A stretch of 64,000 nt of DNA from Microbacterium sp. MM2322. GTDB lineage: Bacteria > Actinomycetota > Actinomycetes > Actinomycetales > Microbacteriaceae. The translations under genes were made by a program, and so were the position numbers. The stretch spans positions 2,666,001-2,730,000 of the forward strand of contig NZ_OZ075067.1 in NCBI RefSeq assembly GCF_964186585.1, given 5' to 3'. Of this stretch, positions 1-8,648 are shown piece after piece (the stretch's first letter is position 1; every line of letters begins with the position of its first letter). The notes beneath the pieces were generated by a model. It had not been told where the DNA came from and ran no database searches. It worked only from the letters and a program-made list of their open reading frames with translations.

Positions 1-452
1 CCGCCCTCGCGCACGTGCAGGCCGCGGAGCTCACCGCCGAGGATCCCACCGACCTGCTCGACGCCCAGTCGTTCCGGGTCGCGCTGGCGCTGCGGACCAC
101 CGCCGACACGTGGCCCGAACTGACCGAGGCCAGTCTCGAACGGCACAAGGAGTCGATCACCGCGTTCACGGAGCTGTATCAGCACGTCATCGACGCCTAC
201 GGCATGCGGATGCGGGAGGGCCTGACGATCGATGACTTCGCCGAGGCGATGGCAGCCTTGGCGGAGGGCTTCGCGATCCAGGCGATGGAGCGGATCCCCC
301 ACGCCACCTACCGCCTGTCAGGAGCCGACGGCACGCCGTCAGGCGACTGGACGCTCCTCGGCCTCACGGTGCGCGCGCTCGTGGACTCGTTCATGGTGCC
401 GCGCGAGGACGCCGATCCCGACGCCTCGGTGCGCCTGCCGCGCTACGCCTGA
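1..452 (+). CDS. C-terminal part of a probable TetR-family regulator (5' end outside window)
   Basis: The open frame enters from the left edge (first full codon at base 3), so the N-terminus, including any helix-turn-helix, is missing. The visible 149 or so residues are alpha-helical and acidic, with no transmembrane segment. The middle, around the sequence EGFAIQAMERI, resembles the ligand-binding C-terminal half of TetR/AcrR regulators. The assignment rests on general helical pattern and length only, and another all-helical protein is possible. It is followed by a strong hairpin and lies convergent to putA. Confidence 0.5.
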   Translation, partial: ALAHVQAAELTAEDPTDLLDAQSFRVALALRTTADTWPELTEASLERHKESITAFTELYQHVIDAYGMRMREGLTIDDFAEAMAALAEGFAIQAMERIPHATYRLSGADGTPSGDWTLLGLTVRALVDSFMVPREDADPDASVRLPRYA

Positions 453-463
453 GAAATAAGGAT

Positions 464-501
464 GCCCCGGAGCCGAGACCAGAGGATCTCGGTTCCGGGG
501 C
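464..501. terminator. Hairpin between convergent genes
   Basis: Two 15-base arms (464-478 and 487-501) pair with one G-T wobble around an 8-base loop. There is no T-tract, as is usual in high-GC actinobacteria. It lies 12 bases after the upstream stop codon and could serve either convergent gene. The rest of the gap up to 645 is relatively AT-rich and shows nothing I recognise. Confidence 0.6.
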
Positions 502-645
502 GACACTCCCCCCGAAGTGTTCCGTGCGCGCTTCCCCCAGAAGCGCTCGTCTATTCAAGCAATGGACGCATGGGTTCGCCAGAAAGATAAGTTGTTTTCT
601 TCGGCGGCTCGATAAATCCAGGTGGATCGGCCTTCCAGCGCTCGG

Positions 646-3600
646 TCAGATCACGGTTTCGCTCCAGCGGTCGGGGTTCCCGAATCGGTGCGCGGTGATG
701 GTGATCGACTGCTCACGCAGGAACGGCAGGAGTTCGATGCGGCCCGCCTGCGTCACCTCGTCGGCGTAGACAGCGAGGTCCGGGTCGCCGTCGATGGCCT
801 CGGCGAGCGCCGCACGCACATCGCGAGCCTGGGCGGGTGGGCCCACCAACCGCACCCGATCCGCGCGAACGGGAGCGTCCTCCGCCCCCGTGCCCGACAT
901 CCGCTGGATCCACTGCTCGTCGGACTCGACGAACACCGCGACCTCGAGCGCCCCGAGCGCGTGACGCACCGTGCTGGGCAATCCCGACGGCGAACTCACC
1001 GTGAAGGTGGACCGGGCGCGCACGGCCGCGATGATGGCGCGGACCAGCGTGTGGGGCGCAGCATCCGTCGTCGCGCGGATCTCGACGCTCGCGGGACGGT
1101 AGCGGAACAGGTTGCGCTCGACGCCGAGGTGCGAGACATCGACCACCTTGCCGAACGTGCGGTCCCACGCGACGGCGTCCGACAGGGCGGCGCGGCGCAG
1201 CCACTCGAACGCCTCGTAGCCGAGGGCGGGCTGGGCGGCTTCGATGACGTCGGCGATCGACGAGTCGAGCCCCTTGAGGTGCAGGGTCGACGACGTCGCC
1301 GCGCCCGTCGTCGGACGCCACGAGCCGAGGCCGATGAGGTGGTTCGGCCCACCGGCTTTCGCTCCCCCGCCGACCGACGAGCGCTTCCAGCCGCCGAACG
1401 GCTGGCGTTGGACGATGGCGCCCGTCGTGCCGCGATTGACGTAGAGGTTTCCCGCCTCGACGCGGTCGAGCCAGAGCGCGAGGTCGTCGGGATTCTGCGT
1501 GTACAGACCCGCGGTGAGCCCGTAGTCGACCGCGTTCTGCAGCTCGATCGCGTGCTCGAGGGAGCGCGCGTGCATCACCCCGAGCACGGGGCCGAAGAAC
1601 TCCTCCAGGTGCATGCGCGACCCGGGCTTCACTCCGGTGCGGATGCCGGGCGTCCAGAGGCGGCCGTCGAACCGTTCGTGCGGCAGCTCGTGAGGCTCGA
1701 CCAGCCACCGCTCGTCCTCGTCGAGCGTCGTGAGCGCCCACGCGAGCTTGCCGCTCGGAGCTTCCACGAGCGGACCGACCTCGGTCAGCGGATCTTCGGG
1801 CGATCCGACGCGGAGCGAGGTGGCGGCATCCACCAGCTGCCGCGAGAACCGCTGCGAGCGGGCGACGGGGCCGACGAGGATCGCGAGGGACGCGGCGGAG
1901 CACTTCTGCCCCGCGTGCCCGAAGGCCGACCGAACCAGATCGGATGCCGCGAGGTCGAGGTCAGCGGAGGGCATGACGATCATCGCGTTCTTGCCGCTGG
2001 TCTCAGCCTGGAGGGCGAGGTCAGGACGCCAGGAGCGGAAGAGCGCCGCCGTCTCGAACGACCCCGTGAGGATCACGCGGTCGACGGCGGGGTGCGTGAT
2101 GAGCTGCTTTCCGAGTCCCCCCTCGTCGAGATCGACCAGGGCGAGGATGTCGCGGCCGATGCTGGCGGCATCGAGCGCCTCCCAGATCGCCTCGGCGACG
2201 ACCGCCGCGCACCGGCGGGCCTGCGGCGCCGGCTTGAAGACCACGCCGGACCCTGCGGCGAGCGCGGCGAGGGCACCGCCGGCGGGGATCGCCACGGGGA
2301 AGTTCCACGGCGGGGTCACGACCGTCAGGCGGGCGGGTACGAAGACCGCGCCGCTCACGCTGTCGAGCTCCCGGGCGGTCGCGGCGTAGTAGCGCGCGAA
2401 GTCGACCGCTTCGCTCACCTCGACGTCCGCTTCGGCGAGCGTCTTGCCCGTCTCGGATGCTGCGACCTCGATGAGCTCGCCCCGGCGGGCTTCAAGGGCA
2501 CGCGCCGCGCGCAGGAGCACGTCGGCACGGTCGGCTGCGGGCAGCGAGCCCCACGCGTCGGCGGCCGATCCCACGCGGCCGAGCATCGACTCGAGCTCCG
2601 GCTCGGTGCCGATGCGGGCAGCGGCGATCGCGGCATCCCCTGCCGTCGACGAGGTGACGCGGCCGAGGATCTCCCGCGCCCACGCGCGGTTCGCGGGGAG
2701 GGCCGGGTCGGTGTCGGCGGTGTTGCGGAAGCCGGGCGCACCGGCCGAGACGACGGTCTCGCGCGACGAGAAGACGGCGGTCTCTACGAACGCGTCCCCG
2801 CCGAACAGCGCGGGACGACCCGGAACACCCGCCGGCTGGGTCTCGTCGGGGTCCGCGGGACGCGAGTCTTTCGCGGCGATCCCGAGGACGACCTGCGTGA
2901 GGCCGGCGTCGTCGAGCGTGGGAGGAGCGGCATCCGTCATCATCGGCGCGGACCCGTCGTCGGCCGTGGCGGCGCGATCCTGGTCGCGGCGAGGACCCGT
3001 CGTCAGCGTGCGTTCGGCGGCGCGGGCGACCGACGCGGTGAAGCGGTCGCGCTCGCGGACGAACATGGCACGGTCGAAGGCGAGGTCGAACGCGGCGGAG
3101 AGGAAGTTCTCGCTGGACGCGTTCTCCTCGAGGCGGCGGACGAGGTAGCTGATGGCGACGTCGAACTCGTCGGGGCGGACGACCGGGACGTACAGCAGGA
3201 CGTGTCCGATCTCGCGAGCGACGGCCTGCATCTGCCCCTGCGCCATCCCGAGGAGCATCTCGACCTCGACGTCGCGCTGGACGCCGCGCTCGCGGGCGAG
3301 GAGCCACGCGTAGGCGATGTGGAAGAGGTTGTGGCCGGCGACGCCGATGCGGACCGCCTCGGTGTTCTCGGATCGGAGCGCCTCATCGAGGCAGCGGACG
3401 TAGTTCGCGTCGGTGTCGAGCTTCGTGTCGTAGGGGGCGGCCGGCCAGTCGTGCATGACGGCGTCGACGTGCTCCATCGCGAGGTTCGCGCCCTTGACGA
3501 GGCGGATCTTGATGCGGGCTCCCCCGGCCGCAACCCGCTCGCGCGCCCAGGCAGTGAGGGTCTGCAGGGCGGGAAGCGCATCGGGCAGGTAGGCCTGCAG

Positions 3601-4365
3601 CACGATGCCGGCTTCGAGGTCCCGCAGGCGCGGGTCGTCGAGCACGCGCATGAACACGGCCATCGTCAGGTCGAGGTCGCGGTACTCCTCCATGTCGAGG
3701 TTGAGGAACGTACCGTCCTCGGCCGCCGACAGGTAGAGCGGTCGAAGCCGCTCGACGACGCGCTCGACGATCTCGTCGAACGCCCACATCGAGAGGTGGC
3801 TGGCGATCGCCGAGACCTTCACCGAGACGTAGTCGACGTCGTCGCGTCGGACGAGCTCGTGGATACCTTCGAGGCGGCGCAGCGCCTCGGCCTCGCCGAG
3901 CACTGCTTCACCCAGCAGGTTGAGGTTGAGACGGGCGCCCGACTCGCGGAGCGTCTGGAGCGCGGGACCCAGCTTGTCGGGCCGCGCGTCGACGATGAGA
4001 TGGCCGACCATCTCGCGAAGGACGCGTCGAGCGATGGGGACGACGGGCGTCGGGAGGATCGGGGCGACCACGCCGCCGGCGCGGACCGCGGCCCGCAGGT
4101 ACCAGGGCAGGAAGGCCGGGGCGAGAGGAGCCACCCGCTGGAGGTTCGCGGCGGCGGCCGTGAGGGACTCCGGCCGCATGACACCGTCGACGAAGCCGAG
4201 GGTGAACGGGAGACCGTTCGGATCCTTCAGCACCCCCGCCAGACGTTCGGCGGCGGGGTCTACGGTGACCTCGGCGGATTCGGCGACCCAGCGCTCCGCG
4301 AGGGCGATGGCCCGCTCGGCGAGGTCGGAGGTAGGCGCTTGTGGCGCGACAGTGCTGTCCGACAT
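646..4365 (-). CDS. putA: Bifunctional proline dehydrogenase / L-glutamate gamma-semialdehyde dehydrogenase
   Basis: PutA oxidises proline to P5C with FAD and then P5C to glutamate with NAD. The 1239-residue protein has a proline dehydrogenase barrel in roughly residues 130-440 (KIRLVKGAN near 287) and an aldehyde dehydrogenase domain from about 560 to 1000: PWNFP near 680, the general-base motif ETSGKNA near 785, and the nucleophile in GQKCSAAS near 817. About 230 further C-terminal residues are also present. There is no ribbon-helix-helix domain at the N-terminus, so unlike enterobacterial PutA it should not repress itself. The ATG at 4365 is supported by TAGGCT six bases upstream (4372-4377), which suggests a leaderless message. 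Confidence 0.95.
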   Translation of the reverse strand: MSDSTVAPQAPTSDLAERAIALAERWVAESAEVTVDPAAERLAGVLKDPNGLPFTLGFVDGVMRPESLTAAAANLQRVAPLAPAFLPWYLRAAVRAGGVVAPILPTPVVPIARRVLREMVGHLIVDARPDKLGPALQTLRESGARLNLNLLGEAVLGEAEALRRLEGIHELVRRDDVDYVSVKVSAIASHLSMWAFDEIVERVVERLRPLYLSAAEDGTFLNLDMEEYRDLDLTMAVFMRVLDDPRLRDLEAGIVLQAYLPDALPALQTLTAWARERVAAGGARIKIRLVKGANLAMEHVDAVMHDWPAAPYDTKLDTDANYVRCLDEALRSENTEAVRIGVAGHNLFHIAYAWLLARERGVQRDVEVEMLLGMAQGQMQAVAREIGHVLLYVPVVRPDEFDVAISYLVRRLEENASSENFLSAAFDLAFDRAMFVRERDRFTASVARAAERTLTTGPRRDQDRAATADDGSAPMMTDAAPPTLDDAGLTQVVLGIAAKDSRPADPDETQPAGVPGRPALFGGDAFVETAVFSSRETVVSAGAPGFRNTADTDPALPANRAWAREILGRVTSSTAGDAAIAAARIGTEPELESMLGRVGSAADAWGSLPAADRADVLLRAARALEARRGELIEVAASETGKTLAEADVEVSEAVDFARYYAATARELDSVSGAVFVPARLTVVTPPWNFPVAIPAGGALAALAAGSGVVFKPAPQARRCAAVVAEAIWEALDAASIGRDILALVDLDEGGLGKQLITHPAVDRVILTGSFETAALFRSWRPDLALQAETSGKNAMIVMPSADLDLAASDLVRSAFGHAGQKCSAASLAILVGPVARSQRFSRQLVDAATSLRVGSPEDPLTEVGPLVEAPSGKLAWALTTLDEDERWLVEPHELPHERFDGRLWTPGIRTGVKPGSRMHLEEFFGPVLGVMHARSLEHAIELQNAVDYGLTAGLYTQNPDDLALWLDRVEAGNLYVNRGTTGAIVQRQPFGGWKRSSVGGGAKAGGPNHLIGLGSWRPTTGAATSSTLHLKGLDSSIADVIEAAQPALGYEAFEWLRRAALSDAVAWDRTFGKVVDVSHLGVERNLFRYRPASVEIRATTDAAPHTLVRAIIAAVRARSTFTVSSPSGLPSTVRHALGALEVAVFVESDEQWIQRMSGTGAEDAPVRADRVRLVGPPAQARDVRAALAEAIDGDPDLAVYADEVTQAGRIELLPFLREQSITITAHRFGNPDRWSETVI

Positions 4366-4371
4366 GGGCTC

Positions 4372-4377
4372 AGCCTA
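4372..4377 (-). promoter_or_regulatory. -10 element of putA
   Basis: TAGGCT, followed by six bases and the ATG of putA. Transcription would begin at or next to the start codon. Confidence 0.6.
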
Positions 4378-4408
4378 TGCGCGCGTTCAGCCCCCGGCGC
4401 GGGACACG

Positions 4409-4969
4409 CTAGGGCCAGATGCTCGGCGCCTCCGACCGGGTCGACGGGAGCGCGGATGCCGCGGCCCACTCCTCGATCCACTTCGGCAGCGGCGCGAGGG
4501 TGTCGGGGCGGTGGAGGGCCTCGAACAGCTCCTCGAGGGGCACGATGCCACCGCTCTTGCGGAGGAACCGGACGCGGAGAATCATCTCGGCGTAGACCTC
4601 GCCCTTGACGACCGCACGATGCATCTGGAAGACGGCCTTGTCGTCGTGGCCGATGATCCGGCTCTCGACCGTGAACCGCTGCCAGAGCTGCAGGGACTTC
4701 CGGAACGAGACGGTCTCACTGGCGACGACGCCGTACCAGCCGCGCTCGTTCATGGTCTGCCAGATGCCGGTCCGGGTCAGCAGATCGAAGCGGCCGAGGT
4801 CGAACAGCGACGCGTAGCGGCCGTTGTTCATGTGCCCGAGCAGGTCGATGTCGGTGGGGAGCGTTCGGAGGCGGATGCGGCCGACCGCGTCGGGTGGGAT
4901 GGGGCCGCGACGGCGGTACTGCACTCGAGCGCGCATCAGGGTCAGAAGGGTTCGCCACCATACGTTCAC
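4409..4969 (-). CDS. Thioesterase-fold protein (acyl-CoA thioesterase-like)
   Basis: This 186-residue protein matches the hot-dog thioesterase-like family (Them6-type) through the N-terminal block LLGHMNNGRYASLFDLGRFD around residues 42-61, where the Asp/Asn region normally places the substrate thioester. A basic, hydrophobic N-terminus (VWWRTLLTLMRARVQYRRR) precedes it and may touch the membrane. Probable role is hydrolysis of an acyl-CoA; the substrate cannot be told. The GTG at 4969 is used; TAGGCT lies eight bases upstream (4978-4983). It is divergent from the next acetyltransferase. Confidence 0.75.
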   Translation of the reverse strand: MNVWWRTLLTLMRARVQYRRRGPIPPDAVGRIRLRTLPTDIDLLGHMNNGRYASLFDLGRFDLLTRTGIWQTMNERGWYGVVASETVSFRKSLQLWQRFTVESRIIGHDDKAVFQMHRAVVKGEVYAEMILRVRFLRKSGGIVPLEELFEALHRPDTLAPLPKWIEEWAAASALPSTRSEAPSIWP

Positions 4970-5089
4970 GAGCGGGGAGCCTAGCCCTGGTCACGCGAAC
5001 AGTGCGGCATCCGTTGTCGCTTTTCGACAGTCGAAACGCGGCATCGAGGGACCTGTCGCTGTCGATTTCACGATCCGAGAGGCCGTGCG

Positions 5090-5095
5090 TAGAGT
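5090..5095 (+). promoter_or_regulatory. -10 element of the acetyltransferase at 5102
   Basis: TAGAGT six bases before the ATG, with a loose -35 (TTTCAC) 18 bases further up. Confidence 0.5.
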
Positions 5096-5101
5096 CTGGC
5101 C

Positions 5102-5611
5102 ATGGAGCCCGAACTGCAGACCGACACCGTCGTCCGTCCCGTTCGCGATGTCGATGCCGAGGCACTGGGCCGTGTGCACGCAACGTGCTGGCACGAGACC
5201 TACGACCACCTCATCAGCAAAGCCGCACTCGAGAAGGTGTCGGCCCGCCGCCTCGCCGAACTGTGGACTCACTGGGCTCAGCAGGGCCCCGACTTCCACA
5301 TGGTCGCTGCTCTGGTGAACGGCGAGATCGTCGGCTTCGCCGGGTCCGGCCCGGCCCGCGATCGCGACGCACCGCGCAGCCGCGAGCTCTACTTCATCTA
5401 CCTGCTCGACGCCTGGCACGGCACCGGAATCGGGCAGCGCCTGTTCGACGCCGTCGTCCCCGACGAGGGTCCCGACCTCTACCTCTGGGTCGCGGAGGAC
5501 AACCCCCGCGCGCACAGGTTCTACACGCGAAACGGGTTCACCCTCGACGGCGCGACCCACACCGAACCCTTCCTCGGCGAAACGCTGACGGAAGTCCGCT
5601 TCGTGCGCTGA
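5102..5611 (+). CDS. GNAT-family N-acetyltransferase
   Basis: This 169-residue protein has the GNAT fold: an N-terminal strand-helix part (VRDVDAEALGRVHATCWHETY), a central strand RELYFIYLLDAWHGTGIGQRL containing the acetyl-CoA pyrophosphate loop HGTGIG, and the late motif NPRAHRFYTRNGF. It transfers an acetyl group from acetyl-CoA to an amine; the acceptor is unknown. The gene stands alone between the divergent thioesterase and the convergent cytochrome b gene. Confidence 0.9.
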   Translation: MEPELQTDTVVRPVRDVDAEALGRVHATCWHETYDHLISKAALEKVSARRLAELWTHWAQQGPDFHMVAALVNGEIVGFAGSGPARDRDAPRSRELYFIYLLDAWHGTGIGQRLFDAVVPDEGPDLYLWVAEDNPRAHRFYTRNGFTLDGATHTEPFLGETLTEVRFVR

Positions 5612-5704
5612 CGCACGAGCGCGAGACTCGACGGCGCGGCTTCCCGTTTCGGATGCCGCGCCGTCGGCCTGTCTGCGGCGCGGTGCGGACGCCGGGTCGG
5701 TGCG

Positions 5705-5789
5705 GTGACGGATGCACGACCGGCGGGGCGCGTGTGGTCTGCGCGGGACTCCGAGGCGACACCTGCACCACGGATCGTGCAGATGTAAC
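5705..5789 (+). repeat. Intergenic inverted-repeat element, family A copy 1
   Basis: An 85-bp element starting GTGACGGATGCACGACCGG. Its two ends pair with each other imperfectly over about 26 bases. The same 85-bp element occurs inverted at 42955-43039: the left arm agrees in 25 of 26 positions and the right arm in 23 of 26, while the 33-base middle has diverged. Both copies sit between convergent genes. Confidence 0.8.
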
Positions 5790-5852
5790 GGTCCGGGCGC
5801 GCGAACTCGTGCCACCGTGCGGGCGCGCCGATTCGTGCGACCCGGGGGCGCG

Positions 5853-7631
5853 TCAGCGGCTCTTGACCTCGCCGAACAGGCGAGCGATCGGCGCGACGAC
5901 GAGCGGACGCATCGCGACGTACGCCCCGGCCGTCACCGCGATCGAGACGGCGAAGAGCCAGAACCCGGCCCAGTTGTCGGCGTAGGCATCCGGGTCGACG
6001 GAGCCGGTGGCGGCGTACATGTGGTTGAGATTGCGGAGTGCGCCCGTCGACAGCACGAGAGCGACGTGCACGATGATGAACACGACGAAGTAGAGCATCG
6101 TCGGGAAGTGCAGCTTCCGCGCCCACTCGACGGGGTACAGCTCGTTCAGCTTGGCCGCCTTCTTGGGCCACATCGCACTCATCCGGTAGCCCGTGATCGC
6201 CGCGACGGGAGCGGCGATGAAGATCGTCGTGAAGTAGGCGATCTGCTGCAGCGCGTTGTAGTTGACCCAGCCGTTCTCGGTCGGCCAGTCGAGCGAGACG
6301 TACTGCAGGGCAGCGGACAGCGCGTTGGGGAACACCTCCCACGAGGTGGGGACCACCCGCATCCACTGCCCGGTGGCGAACAGCAGGACGACGAAGATCA
6401 GCCCGTTGGCGAGCCACAGGATGTCGAGGGCCTGGTGCAGCCAGAGCGTGAGGCTCATGCGGCGCTTGCGGTCCTTCTTCGAGATCCAGAACGCCGACGG
6501 ACGCTTCTCGGAGCGCACCTGCAGGCCGGTGCGGATGATCAGCACCATGAAGAACGCGTTGAGGAAGTGCGACCAGTTCAGCCACGCGGGGAGCCCGATG
6601 GGCGCACCGTCGGGCAGGTGGTACTCCCCCGGGTAGGTCGTGAGGAAGTCCTGCATCGGCTCGAGGCTGAGGATCCAGCGGATCGCGAGGACCGCCATCG
6701 CGGCGACGTACAGGACACCGGCTCCCCCGAGGACGACCACGCCTGCCCACTGGGACTTCGTGAACGGGCCGATGCGAGCGGGCTCGGGCTTGGGCGCGGG
6801 CGCGGCGCGGCGGGCGACGCCGGCGTGCGCGAGGCGACGCTCGACGAGCGGGCCGGTGGGAAGGGCGGGGGGCGGCGGGGCGGCGTGAGGCTCGGCGGGC
6901 GCGGCATGATCGCCGGGCGTCACGTTCGCTGTAGCGGGCGCCGCGTGATCGGCGGGCGTCGGGTTCGCTGCTGCGGCGGCGGATGCCGCGTGATCGGCGG
7001 GCGTCGCGTTCGCTGCGGCGGGCGCCGCGGGAGCAACGTCATCGCCGGGCGTCATGTTTGCGGCGGCGGATGCCGCGGGAGCAACCGGCGCGGTGTCGGC
7101 AGGCGGCCAGGGGTCGCCCCCGGTGGCGCGCGGCAGGCCGCGGCGGACGGCGGGCGCGGCTGCGGCTGACGCGTCCGACGCGCAGACCGGGGCATCCGAC
7201 GCGGCGGTCGGCGCCGTTGCGGCCGGGTCTACCGGCTGCGCGGGCACCGTCTCACCCGGAGCGTGGGGAGTCTCGACCGCCACGGGCGTGGCGGGTCCGG
7301 CGACCGGGGGGCGACCGGCATCCGTCACGGGCGGCGGCGGCCATGCCTCGCCGCCGCGCTCGCGCGGGAGCCCCCGGCGAGCGTGCGTGGAATGTTGCGG
7401 GGACGCCACGTGTACGACTGAGGGTCCCGAAGCGACATCTGGCGTCCCCGGAGCGGCGGTGGCGGCGTCGAGGGGGACGTCATTCGCAACGGGCACCGCG
7501 GATGCGGCATCCCGCGACTGCGCGATTGCCGACGGCTCTGCGGGCTCGGGTTCCCGCCCGGCGGGTGGCCAGGGTTCGCCGCCGGGCGCGCGCGGAAGCC
7601 CCCGGCGCACGGAACGCGCGTATGTCGCCAT
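5853..7631 (-). CDS. Cytochrome b/b6-domain membrane protein with long repeat-bearing N-terminus
   Basis: The 592-residue protein has two parts. Residues 1 to about 290 are Pro/Ala-rich and probably disordered. They carry three copies of a 15-residue module RRGLPRxxGG(E/D)xWPP at residues 9-23, 85-99 and 163-177, and then four TP(G/A)D(D/H) repeats at 194-242. The rest is a membrane domain with about six helices resembling di-haem cytochrome b561/b6 proteins, with histidines in helices at FLNAFFMV (preceded by SH), LHQALDILW and FIIVHVALV that could bind haem. The gene starts 6 bases after etfA stops and shares its operon, so it may accept electrons from ETF and pass them to quinone. That role is inference. 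Specific haem ligands and partners are not established. Confidence 0.75.
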   Translation of the reverse strand: MATYARSVRRGLPRAPGGEPWPPAGREPEPAEPSAIAQSRDAASAVPVANDVPLDAATAAPGTPDVASGPSVVHVASPQHSTHARRGLPRERGGEAWPPPPVTDAGRPPVAGPATPVAVETPHAPGETVPAQPVDPAATAPTAASDAPVCASDASAAAAPAVRRGLPRATGGDPWPPADTAPVAPAASAAANMTPGDDVAPAAPAAANATPADHAASAAAAANPTPADHAAPATANVTPGDHAAPAEPHAAPPPPALPTGPLVERRLAHAGVARRAAPAPKPEPARIGPFTKSQWAGVVVLGGAGVLYVAAMAVLAIRWILSLEPMQDFLTTYPGEYHLPDGAPIGLPAWLNWSHFLNAFFMVLIIRTGLQVRSEKRPSAFWISKKDRKRRMSLTLWLHQALDILWLANGLIFVVLLFATGQWMRVVPTSWEVFPNALSAALQYVSLDWPTENGWVNYNALQQIAYFTTIFIAAPVAAITGYRMSAMWPKKAAKLNELYPVEWARKLHFPTMLYFVVFIIVHVALVLSTGALRNLNHMYAATGSVDPDAYADNWAGFWLFAVSIAVTAGAYVAMRPLVVAPIARLFGEVKSR

Positions 7632-7637
7632 CCGCTC

Positions 7638-8648
7638 CTACTTCTTTCCCGCCTCGAGCGCCGCGATCAGCTGCGGCACGACGGTGAACAGGTCTCCGAC
7701 GACACCGAAATCGGCGATGTCGAAGATCGGTGCCTCTCCATCTTTGTTCACCGCGACGATCGTTTTCGCCGTCTGCATGCCCGCCTTGTGCTGGATCGCA
7801 CCCGAGATACCGAGAGCGACATACAGCTGCGGCGACACCGAGACACCGGTCTGGCCGACCTGGTACGAGTAGGGGACGTAACCGGCGTCCACTGCGGCGC
7901 GCGACGCTCCGACGGCAGCACCGAGCGTGTCGGCGAGCTGCTCGACGAGGGCGAACTGGTCTGCCGAGCCGAGTCCGCGACCGCCCGAGACGACCTTCGC
8001 CGCGCCCCGGAGTTCCGGCCGACTCGACACCGCGACCGCCGCGTCGAAGCCCGTGATCGTCGCCGCGGGTGCTCCCGACGCCGCGACCTGCAGCGGCTGG
8101 CCGTTTGGCGCGTCGACAGCATCGGCGCGCGCGTCGATGGAGCCCTGGCGCACCGTCACGATCAACGGACCGAAGGTGGCTGCTGCGGTGACGTTGTACG
8201 CGCCGCCGTAGACGGAGTGGTGCGCGAGCACACCCTCCTCGTCGCGCGAGACGCCGACGGCGTCGACGCAGAGAGCGGCCGAGGTGCGGGCGGCGAGCCG
8301 ACCCGCGACATCCCGCCCCTCGATGGAGTTCGAGATCAGGATGGCGTCCGGCTGCACGAGAGCGGATGCCGCGGCCACCGCGTCGACCACGGGCACGGTC
8401 AGAGCGGAGTCGGCGCCGTTGAGCCCCGCGGTGAGGACAGTCGTCGCGCCGAGCGCTCCGGCCGAAGCGGCGAGGTCGGAGTGCCGGGACTCGTCGGCAA
8501 CGACGAGGACGACCGGAGTACCGATCGAGGCAGCAGCGCCGAGGAGGCCACCGGCGGAGGCGGCGAGCTCGCCGTCGGGCGTGACGTCGAGCCAGACGAG
8601 GACGGTGTCAGGGGCGAAGTCGGTCACGATGTTCTCCACGGGTCTCAC
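7638..8648 (-). CDS. etfA: Electron transfer flavoprotein subunit alpha
   Basis: EtfA binds FAD and, with EtfB, carries electrons from acyl-CoA and related dehydrogenases. The 336-residue protein has the C-terminal FAD domain typical of the family: VSGGRGLG, then [13 protein letters not shown], the segment [14 protein letters not shown], and [12 protein letters not shown]. The N-terminal half is the variable domain that packs on EtfB. The GTG at 8648 overlaps the etfB stop as GTGA, implying translational coupling; GTGs a few codons downstream are less likely. The cytochrome b gene follows after 6 bases. Confidence 0.95.
   Translation of the reverse strand: MRPVENIVTDFAPDTVLVWLDVTPDGELAASAGGLLGAAASIGTPVVLVVADESRHSDLAASAGALGATTVLTAGLNGADSALTVPVVDAVAAASALVQPDAILISNSIEGRDVAGRLAARTSAALCVDAVGVSRDEEGVLAHHSVYGGAYNVTAAATFGPLIVTVRQGSIDARADAVDAPNGQPLQVAASGAPAATITGFDAAVAVSSRPELRGAAKVVSGGRGLGSADQFALVEQLADTLGAAVGASRAAVDAGYVPYSYQVGQTGVSVSPQLYVALGISGAIQHKAGMQTAKTIVAVNKDGEAPIFDIADFGVVGDLFTVVPQLIAALEAGKK

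Noticed and set aside
622..4608. A 1328-codon open frame on the plus strand opposite putA
   Set aside because: It is the antisense shadow of putA in very GC-rich DNA; composition is Arg/Gly/Asp-rich with no domain, whereas putA has full catalytic motifs.
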